A stretch of DNA of 64,000 bases from Bradyrhizobium aeschynomenes (GCF_013178945.1 NZ_JABFDM010000002.1:248001-312000); one strand, 5' to 3'; positions 8,514-17,460 are shown, counted from the stretch's first letter. A program made the numbers and translations. The notes: generated by a model not told the origin, from the sequence alone.

Positions 8514-11027
8514 TCACGCCGCCTTCGATGCTCTTGGGCCAAACCGGGCCAGGAGGGCCGCGATCTCCGACGCCGGCCGCGCGGCGCTGAACAGGAAGCC
8601 CTGGACCTGGTTGCAGCCTTCGGCGCGCAGCCAGTCGAGCTGGTCCGTGGTCTCGACGCCCTCGGCCGTGGTGGTGATGTTGAGGCTCTTGCCGAGCCCG
8701 GAAATGGCGCGGACGATGGCGAGGCAGTCGGAGCGCTGCGCGAGGTCCTTCACGAAGGAGCGGTCGATCTTGATCTTGTCGAACGGGAAGCTGCGGAGAT
8801 AACTGAGGCTGGAATAGCCGGTGCCGAAATCATCCATCGAGATGCGGATGCCGAGCCCGCGCAGCTGATGCAAGGTGGCGAGATTGGCCTCGGTCTCGGC
8901 GAGCAGGATCGACTCGGTGATCTCCAGCTCCAGCCGCTCCGGCGGCAGCGACGATTGCGCCAGCGCCTGGACCACGACTTGCACCAGGTTGCGGCTGCGG
9001 AACTGGACGGCCGAGAGATTCACCGCGACCTTGATGCCATCGGGCCATCGCGCGGCCTCATGACAGGCCTCGCGCAGCACCCATTCCCCCAGCGGCACGA
9101 TCAAGCCGATGTCCTCGGCCACGGGAATGAACTCCGCCGGCGAGATCATGCCCTTCTCCGGATGGCGCCATCGCAGCAGGCATTCGAAGCCGGAAATGGT
9201 GCCGGTCGCGACCTCGACCAGCGGCTGATAGTGCAGCTCGAAATCACCCTGTGCGAAGGCGTGACGAAGGTCATGCTCCATGTCGCGGCGCCTCTGTGCC
9301 CGGAGATCCATCTCCTTCTCGAAGAAGCGGTGCACGCCGCCGCCCTCCTCCTTGGCGCGGTAGAGCGCCATGTCGGCATTCTTCATCAGCTCTTCGCTGG
9401 TCGAGCCATCGGACGGCGAAAGCGCGATTCCGATCGAAGCGCCGATCACGAGCTCATGACCGTCGATTTCATAGGGCGCACTCAGCGCCTGGATCAGCTT
9501 GGCTGCGAAATCGCTGGCCTCGTTGAGCGACGGCGTGTCGGCGAGGATGACGGCGAATTCGTCGCCCCCGAGCCGCGCCGCCATGTCGCCGCCCCGCACC
9601 CGCTCCCTGAGCCGGTCGGCCACCGCCTGCAACAACCGGTCCCCCATGGGATGGCCGAGCGAATCGTTGACGTTCTTGAACAGGTCGAGATCGACGCAGA
9701 ACACGGCAATCGATCTGTTGCCGGATGCGCCGGGCTGCAGCACCTGCCTGAGCCGCTCCTGATACAATTCACGATTGGGCAGGTTGGTCAGGCCGTCATG
9801 GTGAGCCATGTGCGCGATCCGGGCCTCGACCTTGCGCCGTTCGGTGATGTCGACGATGGCGACGAGGAAGCCGTCGCGTCCCTCGTAGGAGATCCGCCGG
9901 CCATAGGCCAGCACGTCGATCAGCGAGCGGTCCGCCGTGTAGTGCCGCCATTCGCGATGGAAATCGTCCCGTGCCGTCAGCCGCTCCATCGCCTCGTCCA
10001 GATCGGCCATGTCGCTTTCTGGCCAGAGATCCCAGATCGTCATGCCGAGCAGCCGGTCGCGGTCGTAGCCGTAGTGCTCGGCGGCGGCGGCGTTGACCTT
10101 CATGATGCGCCCCGTCTCCGTGTCGAAGATGCCCATCGGCAGCGGATTGGCATCGAACAACAGGCGGAACGACGCCTCGCGGCGCTTCAGCGCGGTGACG
10201 TCGGAGACGGTGAGAGACACGATGTCGCCGAACGCATGCACGCCGAGGCGCAGATTGCGATCGTCGCAATCGAGCTCGAACTGATCGCGGCCGCTGTACG
10301 CAACGATGGCGAACAATCGCGCCAGCACGTCGGCCGTGCCGAGCATCGTCCCGCCCTGCCTCAACCTCCGCCATTGCAGTTCGGCCGCCGAGAGCTTGAG
10401 GAGGCTCGCCGCGGATTGATTGTGATGGACGACCTGGAAGTCGCAGGGCACGCCAGCGCTGTCACGGATGGTGGCGAGCGAGACGACCCCGTCCTCGGTG
10501 GTGGAGAAAATCGAATCGAGCAGATTGTACTGCCCGGCGCGCTCGTTGATGTAGGTGCCGACCAGCGTCCTGCCCCAGCGCGAGCTGGTCGGCAGCGCCA
10601 GCACGTCGTAGGTGCGCACCATGCCGTCGCGCACGCAGTACGCGGTCGACAGATGCGGCTTGCAATTCGTCACCGCGCAGATCGCCGCTTCCGTCAGCAC
10701 CGTCGCACAGTCCGGCGAGACGGATTCGACCGGAATATCCCAGCCGTCATTCTGAAGCCATTGCTGGACATAGCGGCCACTGCGGGTGATTTCGAGACGG
10801 TCGTCCTCCTCGCGCAACAGCGCGACATGGTCGGCGAGGCGACCGAGGCTTCCCAGCATCACGTCTTCATACTGGGGCAGGCTCTGGCCGGGCTTCAATG
10901 CCGCGTGCCATTTGCGCTTGAGTACCGGAATGTCCTCGAACAGATCATTGCTGACCGCCCCGGACGTCTTCTTCTTGGCACTCATCGCATCGTACTCAAT
11001 CGCCAGCTGCTTGTAGCGGTACTCCAT
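8514..11027 (-). CDS. PAS-GGDEF-EAL cyclic-di-GMP turnover protein
   Basis: 837 residues, no membrane segment. Order: N-terminal sensory region (about 20-275, PAS-like), PAS domain (about 283-400), GGDEF (about 410-575; active-site GGDEF at 487-491) and EAL (about 590-825). The diguanylate cyclase motif RLGGDEF is intact. In the phosphodiesterase domain the signature EAL reads ECL (E615-C-L), while the other metal and catalytic motifs remain: VNLSAVQF, ELEITES, DDFGTGYSSL, KIDRSFV and TAEGVET. The protein probably makes or degrades c-di-GMP in response to an unidentified signal. It is monocistronic. Confidence 0.93.
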   Translation of the reverse strand: MEYRYKQLAIEYDAMSAKKKTSGAVSNDLFEDIPVLKRKWHAALKPGQSLPQYEDVMLGSLGRLADHVALLREEDDRLEITRSGRYVQQWLQNDGWDIPVESVSPDCATVLTEAAICAVTNCKPHLSTAYCVRDGMVRTYDVLALPTSSRWGRTLVGTYINERAGQYNLLDSIFSTTEDGVVSLATIRDSAGVPCDFQVVHHNQSAASLLKLSAAELQWRRLRQGGTMLGTADVLARLFAIVAYSGRDQFELDCDDRNLRLGVHAFGDIVSLTVSDVTALKRREASFRLLFDANPLPMGIFDTETGRIMKVNAAAAEHYGYDRDRLLGMTIWDLWPESDMADLDEAMERLTARDDFHREWRHYTADRSLIDVLAYGRRISYEGRDGFLVAIVDITERRKVEARIAHMAHHDGLTNLPNRELYQERLRQVLQPGASGNRSIAVFCVDLDLFKNVNDSLGHPMGDRLLQAVADRLRERVRGGDMAARLGGDEFAVILADTPSLNEASDFAAKLIQALSAPYEIDGHELVIGASIGIALSPSDGSTSEELMKNADMALYRAKEEGGGVHRFFEKEMDLRAQRRRDMEHDLRHAFAQGDFELHYQPLVEVATGTISGFECLLRWRHPEKGMISPAEFIPVAEDIGLIVPLGEWVLREACHEAARWPDGIKVAVNLSAVQFRSRNLVQVVVQALAQSSLPPERLELEITESILLAETEANLATLHQLRGLGIRISMDDFGTGYSSLSYLRSFPFDKIKIDRSFVKDLAQRSDCLAIVRAISGLGKSLNITTTAEGVETTDQLDWLRAEGCNQVQGFLFSAARPASEIAALLARFGPRASKAA

Positions 11028-12110
11028 GCAGATTTGTCTTTAATGGGCTGTAAATCCAGATTGGCCCTGCAGCGGCCGGCAGCGAATATGACAGTTCAAA
11101 GTCGTTCCATGGTTATTGCGCATTAGAGACTATGACAGTCGCCTCGCATCTCGCGGTCGCCGGCGCGTGACATCCTGCGCCGATACGATCAGCCGCGATG
11201 ATGGGATGCGAAGAGGCGATCCCGCGGCGGAGATCCGCCCGGGTGATGCACCTTGCGAGACCCTCGATCAGCGTGAGGGCGCAGGGAAGGCCGGACCTCG
11301 ACTGAGGCCCGTGGCCCGCCTGCTCAAAAAAATGCAGGCGGCAGGTACCACAGGTTCAGCCGGAAATCCGGCCCTCCCTGCGCGATGGCTTTAACGGCTG
11401 CTTCGCGTTCTCCCTGGTGCGCCGGGCTTTCTGGCCACCATCCTCAACGCAAGGCAAAGCCTCAACGTGAGTTGATATCAGCGTCGGGATATCAGGACCG
11501 CGCGACTTGACCGTGCGCAGCGAATTGTTCGTCGGCGCGAGCAACCCCGCGCTGCAATCCACCACGCCCACCGCTCCCCGCCCCGCGTGCCGTGACGACC
11601 GCGATACGCCCCTCATCCCGGGACGGGATGCGCGGAAAGATCGTTCTGATTTGCCCGACGAGGCAAGGACTAATAAGTGCGACAAAGTAACCCGACGGGC
11701 AAAGGCGTCACGAGTTGGGCAGTCGTGTCGAGCACCACTGCTTCGACAATCACTTCTGTCGTGCCGGCCTCGAGCCGCAGGGCTATTGCATATTGCGTCT
11801 ATGTTTTGCGCCCCTCTCCCTCCGCGTCGTCATGGCCGGGCTTGTCCCGGCCATCCACGTCGTCCAGCATGCTGAGAACGACGTCATGCCCGGGACGGAG
11901 CCCGGGCATGACGATGTGGAGACGGTTTCGCGACACACTCAGATTGACCATATGCGATAGCCCTGCCTCGAGCCGGGACCCAGCCACCGGCTGCGGTGAT
12001 GCGGGCCGCTGACAGCTACGTCCCCCGATAGCATCCGCGGTATGGGTCCCGGCGTTCGCCGGGACGACAGCGGTGGTGGGACGCGATCCTACAAAAACTC
12101 TGCGCTCGCA
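11028..12110. repeat. 1.1-kb gene-free spacer made of repeat fragments
   Basis: No frame here has protein-like composition. Recognisable pieces are a GTGAGGGCGCAGGGAAGGCC segment (about 11269-11288), a GCCGGAAATCCGGC hairpin (about 11358-11371), a TTTGCCCGACG...CCCGACGGGCAAA pair (about 11650-11703), an inverted repeat CGTCATGGCCGGG...CCCGGGCATGACG (11828-11914) and TATGGGTCCCGG...CCGGGACGAC (12041-12068). Sequences like these recur between genes in Bradyrhizobium as I remember it; this was not checked by search. Confidence 0.6.
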
Positions 12111-12281
12111 TCACTCCTCCTCCAGACGAATGCCTGCGTCGCTGAGCGCCTCCATGAGCCGCTCAATGTCCTCGGGTTCGACCGTGCTGCCTGGGCAAAG
12201 CGCGTTGAGCTCGTCGAACGTGATCCAGCCCTTGCGTTCACCGATCTCGATGGCATGGCGGATGATGTCGGATATCTGCAT
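12111..12281 (-). CDS. stand-alone sigma-70 region 1.1-like small protein
   Basis: 56 residues, from ATG at 12279-12281 to TGA at 12111-12113, with a good ribosome-binding site (GGGGAGAG, 4 nt before the start). The sequence starts MQISDIIRHAIEIGERKGW, continues ITFDELNALCPG and ends in an acidic EDIERLMEALSDAGIRLEEE. This resembles region 1.1 of RpoD (helix, a G-[WY]-[IL]-T-[FY]-[DE]-[DE] core, then a helix and acidic tail), but no sigma domains 2-4 follow. In RpoD this acidic domain occupies the RNA polymerase cleft, so a free copy could act on RNA polymerase or on a sigma factor. That role is inference. Confidence 0.75.
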   Translation of the reverse strand: MQISDIIRHAIEIGERKGWITFDELNALCPGSTVEPEDIERLMEALSDAGIRLEEE

Positions 12282-12345
12282 ACAGCTCTCCCCGGAGATT
12301 GGCTCTCATAGATGGCGGGAAGAGTCGGTGTCGCGTGCGCGCGCC

Positions 12346-13425
12346 TTACCGCGCCAGCACCTCGACCTCGCCGTCGACGCCGTTGACCACGCTGAAGGAG
12401 CGTTCGAACACCTTGCCTTCGTTCTTGGCGATGGCGCGGTAGTCGCCTTCGGAGAGCACGACCTTGGGGAAGGCGCCGACCGATTCCTTGATCACGTCGC
12501 CGCCGGGGTTGATGACGGACCAGGCGGTGTTGGCCAGTGCCTCGCCGCCCTTGTCGGAGACGAGCTTCAAGGTGATGACCGCGGCGCGGTGGGTGACGGT
12601 GACGTCGGTGAGCTTGCTGGCCTGGACACGGATGTCGGAGCGCACCACCGAATTGGCGTCGCCATAGTTGGAGACGATGTAATAGGTGCCCTCGGGCAGC
12701 ATCAGCATGTCGCCTGCGGCGACGTTCGGCACCAGCGGCGCGCGCTCGCGGCCGTCGAACTGGCTGCCCTTGTAGATCGCGAACGAGATCTGGTTCTGCG
12801 GGATCTTGCTGGTGCCGACCCTGCCCTCAAGGCGCAGGCCGCCAGCCGGCAGCAGGAAGGATTCGCGATCGGTCTCCGTCTTCAGGCTCACCGTCCTGAC
12901 CGCGCTGACGAGTCCGAGCGCGACGTGAACGACGTAGTTGCCGGGCGGCAGCACGATGTTCGGCGTGGCGCCGCGATCCTCACGCAGCATCTTGAAGGCG
13001 CCGGTCTCGTCGGGCCGGTCGGAGAAGACGCGCCAGACCAGCCCGCCATTGATACCCGGCAGATCCTTTCCATAGCGCGCCGACAGCGACAGCACGCCCT
13101 GATTGGGCGCCGCCGCGGGAGGAGCGGCGACCGGCGGGATGGCGGCGGGTGCTCCGGGGGGAATCGCGGCCACCGGCGGTCCGGGCAAGGCCTGCGGCGC
13201 AGGGGGCAGGATGGGACCTGCCGCAGGGCCGGAGGGCGGGGCCAGGCTGACGGCGGCACCGGGATCCGGCACCGAAGCCGGCGGAACCGGCGGCGGACGA
13301 TCGCTGAACAGCTGGGCCGCGGCTGGCGGTGCGAGGAGTCCGGCGAACGGGCACGACAAAGCGAGCACAAGCCATAGCTGCCCGCTGCGCCGGAAACCCT
13401 GGGATCCGCGACCTCTCGTCATCAT
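12346..13425 (-). CDS. secreted proline-rich protein of unknown function
   Basis: 359 residues. The N-terminus has basic residues, a hydrophobic segment (LWLVLALSCPFAGLL) and an APPAAA-Q cleavage-like site near residue 37. A Pro/Ala-rich linker follows (about 42-107), then about 250 residues of beta-rich sequence with repeated units (LPPGNYVVHVALG, LPEGTYYIVSNYG, LSEGDYRAIAKNEG). These [PE]G[NTD]Y units look like three or four Ig-like/carboxypeptidase-regulatory-like beta sandwiches. It is probably periplasmic. The sigma-1.1-like gene lies 64 bp downstream on the same strand. Confidence 0.7.
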   Translation of the reverse strand: MMTRGRGSQGFRRSGQLWLVLALSCPFAGLLAPPAAAQLFSDRPPPVPPASVPDPGAAVSLAPPSGPAAGPILPPAPQALPGPPVAAIPPGAPAAIPPVAAPPAAAPNQGVLSLSARYGKDLPGINGGLVWRVFSDRPDETGAFKMLREDRGATPNIVLPPGNYVVHVALGLVSAVRTVSLKTETDRESFLLPAGGLRLEGRVGTSKIPQNQISFAIYKGSQFDGRERAPLVPNVAAGDMLMLPEGTYYIVSNYGDANSVVRSDIRVQASKLTDVTVTHRAAVITLKLVSDKGGEALANTAWSVINPGGDVIKESVGAFPKVVLSEGDYRAIAKNEGKVFERSFSVVNGVDGEVEVLAR

Positions 13426-13682
13426 CCTGCTTTTGACCGAAAACGCGGCGAATTCAAGCCTGTACTGCGCTGTCCCCGGGGAACCGGACGCGGCCGCGCG
13501 GCTTGGCCGCAGGCCTGCGCGGTGGCACGGGCGCAGCCTCGAGCGAACCGCTCTGCCCCTTCAAATCGACGGCATCGGGTGCTCCCGTGAACCGGCATGA
13601 AGGATGCTTCTGGTACGCTCGACGGCGTCATGAGTCCGTTGCCGACTCGTTGCACAAAGTTGCGTAAGCGTGGAGACGACAA

Positions 13683-14699
13683 GTGCTGGATATCTTGAAG
13701 GGACGCCGCCAGGGCGGAGGCGAAAGCGCCAATGTCGGTCTCGGCACGATCCGCAAGCCGGTCATCGGGCTTGCACTCGGCGGCGGTGCGGCGCGCGGCT
13801 TTGCCCATATCGGCGTGATCCGGACCCTGATGGCGCACGGCATCGTGCCGGACGTCGTGGTCGGCACCTCGATCGGCGCGGTGGTGGGCGGCGCCTATGC
13901 GGCAGGCCAGCTCGACACGTTGGAGGAATGGGCGCGCAGCCTGCAGATGCGCAACGTGCTCGGCTATCTCGACATCCGTCTCAACGGCTCCGGCCTGATC
14001 GGCGGCGAGAAGCTTGCGGCCCAGCTGGAGGCTTCGCTCGGCCGCGTCGCGATCGAGGAACTGCCGATGAAGGTTGCGACCGTCGCGACCGAGATCCGAA
14101 CCGGACACGAGATCTGGCTGACCCATGGCAGCCTGGTCGATGCCATGCGCGCCTCCTACGCCCTGCCCGGCATCTTCGCGCCGGTGCTGATCGGCGACCG
14201 CTGGCTGGTCGACGGCGCCATGGTCAATCCGGTGCCGGTGTCGGCCGCACGCGCGCTCGGCGCCGAGATCGTGATCGCCGCCAACCTGTCGAGCGACGTA
14301 TTCACGCATTCGACGACGATCTATTCGCATGGCCAGCCGGTCGAGGTGCCGGAAACGGTGATGGAGAGCGCGCCGGCCAAGCGTCGCTTCGGCAAGCTGT
14401 TCTCGCCGGAGCGCGCGGTGAAACGGCAGTTCTTCGGCGGCGGCGGCCGGCCCGGGATCTCCTCGGTCATGGTCGACGCCTTCAACATCATGCAGGACCG
14501 CATCACGCGCGCCCGGCTCGCCGGCGATCCGCCCGATCTTCTGATCTCGCCGCGCGTCGGCCAGATCGGCTGGTTCGATTTTCACCGTGCAGCCGATCTC
14601 ATCGCGTTCGGCGCCAGGGCCGCCGAACGTGCGCTGGATTCGATCCAGGACGCCATCGGCGCGGCGGCGCCGGCCGGCGGCGGGGCTACGCCGTCTTGA
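13683..14699 (+). CDS. patatin-like phospholipase (RssA type)
   Basis: 338 residues from a GTG start. Patatin hallmarks are clear: oxyanion-hole GGGAARG (33-39), nucleophile elbow GTSIG with Ser63, and the catalytic Asp177 in VDGAMVNPVP. This is a Ser-Asp dyad lipid acyl hydrolase. The RssA-type N-terminus (PVIGLALGGGAARGFAHIGV) suggests a cytoplasmic or membrane-associated enzyme. It lacks a signal peptide and the ExoU-type extensions. The last 14 bp overlap the 3' end of the convergent CBS gene, so the two mRNAs are antisense to each other there. Confidence 0.92.
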   Translation: MLDILKGRRQGGGESANVGLGTIRKPVIGLALGGGAARGFAHIGVIRTLMAHGIVPDVVVGTSIGAVVGGAYAAGQLDTLEEWARSLQMRNVLGYLDIRLNGSGLIGGEKLAAQLEASLGRVAIEELPMKVATVATEIRTGHEIWLTHGSLVDAMRASYALPGIFAPVLIGDRWLVDGAMVNPVPVSAARALGAEIVIAANLSSDVFTHSTTIYSHGQPVEVPETVMESAPAKRRFGKLFSPERAVKRQFFGGGGRPGISSVMVDAFNIMQDRITRARLAGDPPDLLISPRVGQIGWFDFHRAADLIAFGARAAERALDSIQDAIGAAAPAGGGATPS

Positions 14700-15114
14700 T
14701 GTACTGACGCAGCGCTTCCTGCTCGGTCTCGTATTCCTGGACGCGCCACTTCACGACGTCGCCGATCGAGATGAGGCCGACCACCACGCCGCCTTCGATC
14801 ACCGGCAGATGGCGGAACTTGCCGTTGGTCATCATCTCCATGATCGAGGCCACAGTGTCGGCCGGCTTGCAGCTGACGACGCGGCGGGTCATGACGCTGG
14901 ACACCGGCTCGGTGAGCGCCGTGGCGCCCCGCTCGCCGAGCGAGCGGACGATGTCGCGCTCGGAGAGAATGCCTTCCATCCGCGTGCCCGACATCACCAG
15001 CACCGCGCCGATCTTGCGATCGGCCAGCAGCTTGGCGGCTTCGGCGAGTGTGGTCTGGGCTTCGACGCTCTCGACCTTGTGGCCCTTGGTGTCGAGGATC
15101 GCACGTACTGTCAT
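14686..15114 (-). CDS. tandem CBS-domain protein
   Basis: 142 residues made almost entirely of two CBS motifs: about 8-60 (containing GAVLVMSGTRMEGILSERD) and about 72-128 (FRHLPVIEGGVVVGLISIGD). CBS pairs bind adenosyl ligands such as AMP, ATP or SAM and act as energy sensors. There is no attached enzyme or DNA-binding domain. It overlaps the convergent patatin gene by 14 bp and lies 273 bp downstream of the rhomboid gene on the same strand. The partner protein is unknown. Confidence 0.9.
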   Translation of the reverse strand: MTVRAILDTKGHKVESVEAQTTLAEAAKLLADRKIGAVLVMSGTRMEGILSERDIVRSLGERGATALTEPVSSVMTRRVVSCKPADTVASIMEMMTNGKFRHLPVIEGGVVVGLISIGDVVKWRVQEYETEQEALRQYIKTA

Positions 15115-15387
15115 TGCTCATCTCCTTGAGAGGCCGATGCGCCTTCTTGAGCGAGGCGTCCTTGCGGCCGATGCATGCAGTCGTCTTCAGTCACGCTGAT
15201 CGTCGAGTCACGAGACTCGATCGCAGTCTGGCAATGCGCCCGTCGCGTTTGGGTTGCACTGCGCTCGGCAGACCGGCGGATGGCCAGGAAAAAGGCCTGC
15301 CCTATTTGCCCGGAGTCGTGCCCCGGTTGCATCGGACGCAAATGATGAATGAATTCGCCCGCGCTCGCAAGCGCAGGAATGCGGCAA

Positions 15388-16182
15388 CTAACGGTCGATC
15401 GGCTCCGACGGCAACGCAGGTGCAGCATCGTCGCGCACATGCGGGACCGGATCGAACAGCGCGAACAGGATGAGGCCGGCGACGAAACCGCCGATATGCG
15501 CCTGCCAGGCGACATCGGCCCCCTCGGCGCCGGGTGTGAGGTCGAAGGCGCCGAACAGGATGTTGACGCCGAACCACACCGCAAGGAAGCCGAGCACCCG
15601 CGGATTGCGCAGCGCACGCGACAGCGACAGGGCCGGCACTTTTGCCGCCGCCTCGGCATCGCCGCGGCTGAACGACAGGAAGCCGCCGCGAACGAAGGCA
15701 AAGCGCATCGCCGCGGCCATCGCGCCCGACACCGAGGCCGAGGCACCGATCATCGGCGCCAGCGCGTGCTCATGGGTGACCAGATGCGCGAGCGCACCGG
15801 CTGCGGCCGTGGCTGCCATGAACAGATAGAACCTGAGCGCGCCGAAGCGGCGCGCCAGCGCGCTGCCGAACGGCAGCAGCCACAGCACGTTGAAGCCGAT
15901 ATGCGTCAGATTGGCGTGCAGCAGCGAGTAGCTGACGAAGGTCCAGATCTTGGCGGGTGTGCCGCCCGGGAACGGGCCATCCAGCAGGGTCTGGTCGTAT
16001 CGTTTCGGCACAAAGGCGAACAGGTTGATGATCGCCGCGTCCCACTCCTCGGGCAGCAACACGCGCAGATGGATCACGGCGATCAGGACGATATAGGCGG
16101 TCAGCGCGCCCGGCAGGTTCAGCATCGGCTCCCGCGTGTCCCGAAGCGGCGGATCTTGCGTGAGGTCTGACGGGGAATCCAA
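15388..16182 (-). CDS. rhomboid family intramembrane serine protease
   Basis: About 264 residues from TTG 16182. ATG 16125 would give 245 residues. The TTG is preferred because it keeps the REPMLNLPG segment just before the first membrane helix, common in alphaproteobacterial rhomboids. There are about six to seven membrane segments. The features are HIGFNVLWLLPFG (His and Asn of the oxyanion region), GASASVSGAMAAA (nucleophile Ser; the consensus GxSG is shifted to GASA) and the catalytic His in HIGGFVAG. It would cut transmembrane proteins in the inner membrane. Substrates are unknown. Confidence 0.85.
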   Translation of the reverse strand: MDSPSDLTQDPPLRDTREPMLNLPGALTAYIVLIAVIHLRVLLPEEWDAAIINLFAFVPKRYDQTLLDGPFPGGTPAKIWTFVSYSLLHANLTHIGFNVLWLLPFGSALARRFGALRFYLFMAATAAAGALAHLVTHEHALAPMIGASASVSGAMAAAMRFAFVRGGFLSFSRGDAEAAAKVPALSLSRALRNPRVLGFLAVWFGVNILFGAFDLTPGAEGADVAWQAHIGGFVAGLILFALFDPVPHVRDDAAPALPSEPIDR

Positions 16183-16326
16183 GGGAACGCACGCCTTCGA
16201 CGAGAGGAACAGATCTGTCAGATAGGCGGCTTTGGCGGAATTGCGCAAGCGCACACATGCAGAGTTGATGTGCGGTCTGGAGACCGGCTTGCACGGGCCT
16301 TGAACGAGCGGGGTCTGAAAAGAAAA

Positions 16327-16355
16327 GAGGGAGAGCCCTGAGAAAGCCCTCCCTC
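16327..16355 (-). terminator. intrinsic terminator on minus strand with no gene feeding it
   Basis: GAGGGAG (16327-16333) pairs with CTCCCTC (16349-16355), with a mismatch and two more G-C pairs inside. Read on the minus strand it is followed by CTTTTCTTTTC. No minus-strand gene lies upstream (toward higher coordinates), so it may end an unannotated small RNA. Confidence 0.5.
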
Positions 16356-16547
16356 GCAAGATCCGCCGGTCTTTTTGCGCGTCCGGAGAGCCCGGGGTTC
16401 TGTCCCCACCCCTCCCCGTCGCGGCGACCGGACTTGTTGTGTTCGACGCCTCGTGTACCTCACCGTATCGCGGCGGACCTTCCACCTTCCGGCCGCGATC
16501 GGATGAACGCTTTCTTAACGATGCGGCGGCCGAAGCCAAGCACATCG

Positions 16548-16562
16548 TTAATTTAACCTTAA
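16548..16562. promoter_or_regulatory. perfect CtrA-binding box
   Basis: TTAA (16548-16551), seven bases, TTAA (16559-16562): the full TTAA-N7-TTAA site of the cell-cycle regulator CtrA. It lies 149 bp before the PAS_5 gene and could instead serve a minus-strand transcript ending at 16327. Confidence 0.6.
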
Positions 16563-16710
16563 CGCGCGGAAGCCGAGGACAAGGCCGGCACGATCGCACC
16601 ATCGGCATGGACGCTGCACAGCCCCTCCTGCACAAACAACCAGGGAGGCGCCTGGACGAAACCGGGACAGCGATGTTCTGACAACGTCGAGGGCGCGAGG
16701 GGTCATCCAG

Positions 16711-17268
16711 ATGAAACATCCGTCCAATCGCGAGCTCTTCGCCTATTGGAACGACAGGCGCGGCCACGCCAAGGCGCCGGAGCGCTGCGACTTCGAGCCG
16801 TCGGCCGTGCGCGAGCTGCTCGGCGACATCTTCGTCCTGTCCTGCGATGCCGACAGCGGCTTTCCGTTCCGCATGGCCGGCACGCGGCTGTGCGCCCTGC
16901 TCGGCGGCGACGTCAAGGACAAGAGCTTCCCGGCGCAGTTCACGCACCAGAGCCGCCGCGAGATCGAGGAGATCGCGACGGTGGTCTGCGAGGAGACGCT
17001 GCCGGCGATCGCCGGCGTGACGGCGCTGGCGCCGGATCGCACCACGGCCCATTTCGAACTGCTGCTGCTGCCGTTCGCCCCCCGCGCGCACGAGCCGATC
17101 AGCCTCACCGGCCTGCTCGCCCCGTTCGAGGCGCCGCAAGGTGCGCTCGGGCCGCTCGAGATGGTCTCCTGGCGCTACATCCATCCTCCCGTCGAGCCGA
17201 TCGTGCCGCGCACGCTGCGCAAGCTGGCGCTCGCCCGCGGCCTGATGGTGTATGAGGGCCTCCGCTGA
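16711..17268 (+). CDS. PAS_5-family (PAS-fold) protein
   Basis: 185 residues, no membrane segment or signal peptide. The sequence is typical of the single-domain alphaproteobacterial PAS_5 family: an N-terminal ELFAYWNDRRG, then LLGDIFVLSCDADSGFPFRMAGTRL and GLLAPFEAP, ending in VSWRYIHPP. There is no output domain, so it probably works as a separate sensor or adaptor. The CtrA box upstream suggests cell-cycle-dependent expression. A double-PilZ gene follows on the same strand. Confidence 0.8.
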   Translation: MKHPSNRELFAYWNDRRGHAKAPERCDFEPSAVRELLGDIFVLSCDADSGFPFRMAGTRLCALLGGDVKDKSFPAQFTHQSRREIEEIATVVCEETLPAIAGVTALAPDRTTAHFELLLLPFAPRAHEPISLTGLLAPFEAPQGALGPLEMVSWRYIHPPVEPIVPRTLRKLALARGLMVYEGLR

Positions 17269-17275
17269 AGCTCCC

Positions 17276-17310
17276 GTAGCCCGCATGGGCGCAGCGACAT
17301 GCGGGCTACG
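17276..17310. repeat. short palindromic repeat, family A
   Basis: GTAGCCCGCATG...CATGCGGGCTAC with an 11-nt middle. Longer or imperfect relatives lie at 21705-21782, 25536-25620, 28973-29080, 43030-43092 and 50321-50402. Confidence 0.8.
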
Positions 17311-17460
17311 CCAGTGCAGTCGTATCGGCCGGGACTGCCCACACAGCGGTGAACAACATGAACGCTCGCGGTGCTGCGATAACGCTGAATTAACCGTGCA
17401 GCATTTAGTTTCGTTGCTGGATCCGCCGGTCAGCTAAGAACCGGCTTTGAGTGGCGAAAC

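Larger units (their letters stand above)
16183..16710. other. 528-bp intergenic region with CtrA box and possible small RNA
   Basis: Between the divergent rhomboid and PAS_5 genes. It holds an orphan minus-strand terminator (16327-16355), an inverted pair GTCCGG (16381-16386) / CCGGAC (16428-16433) that encloses TCCCCACCCCTCCCCGTC (16403-16420), and a perfect CtrA box (16548-16562). No protein-coding frame is convincing. Confidence 0.5.

Noticed and set aside
8868..11126. 752-codon plus-strand frame opposite the PAS-GGDEF-EAL gene
   Set aside because: Antisense shadow of a clearly real gene. The sequence is rich in His, Arg, Gln and Asp without any domain.
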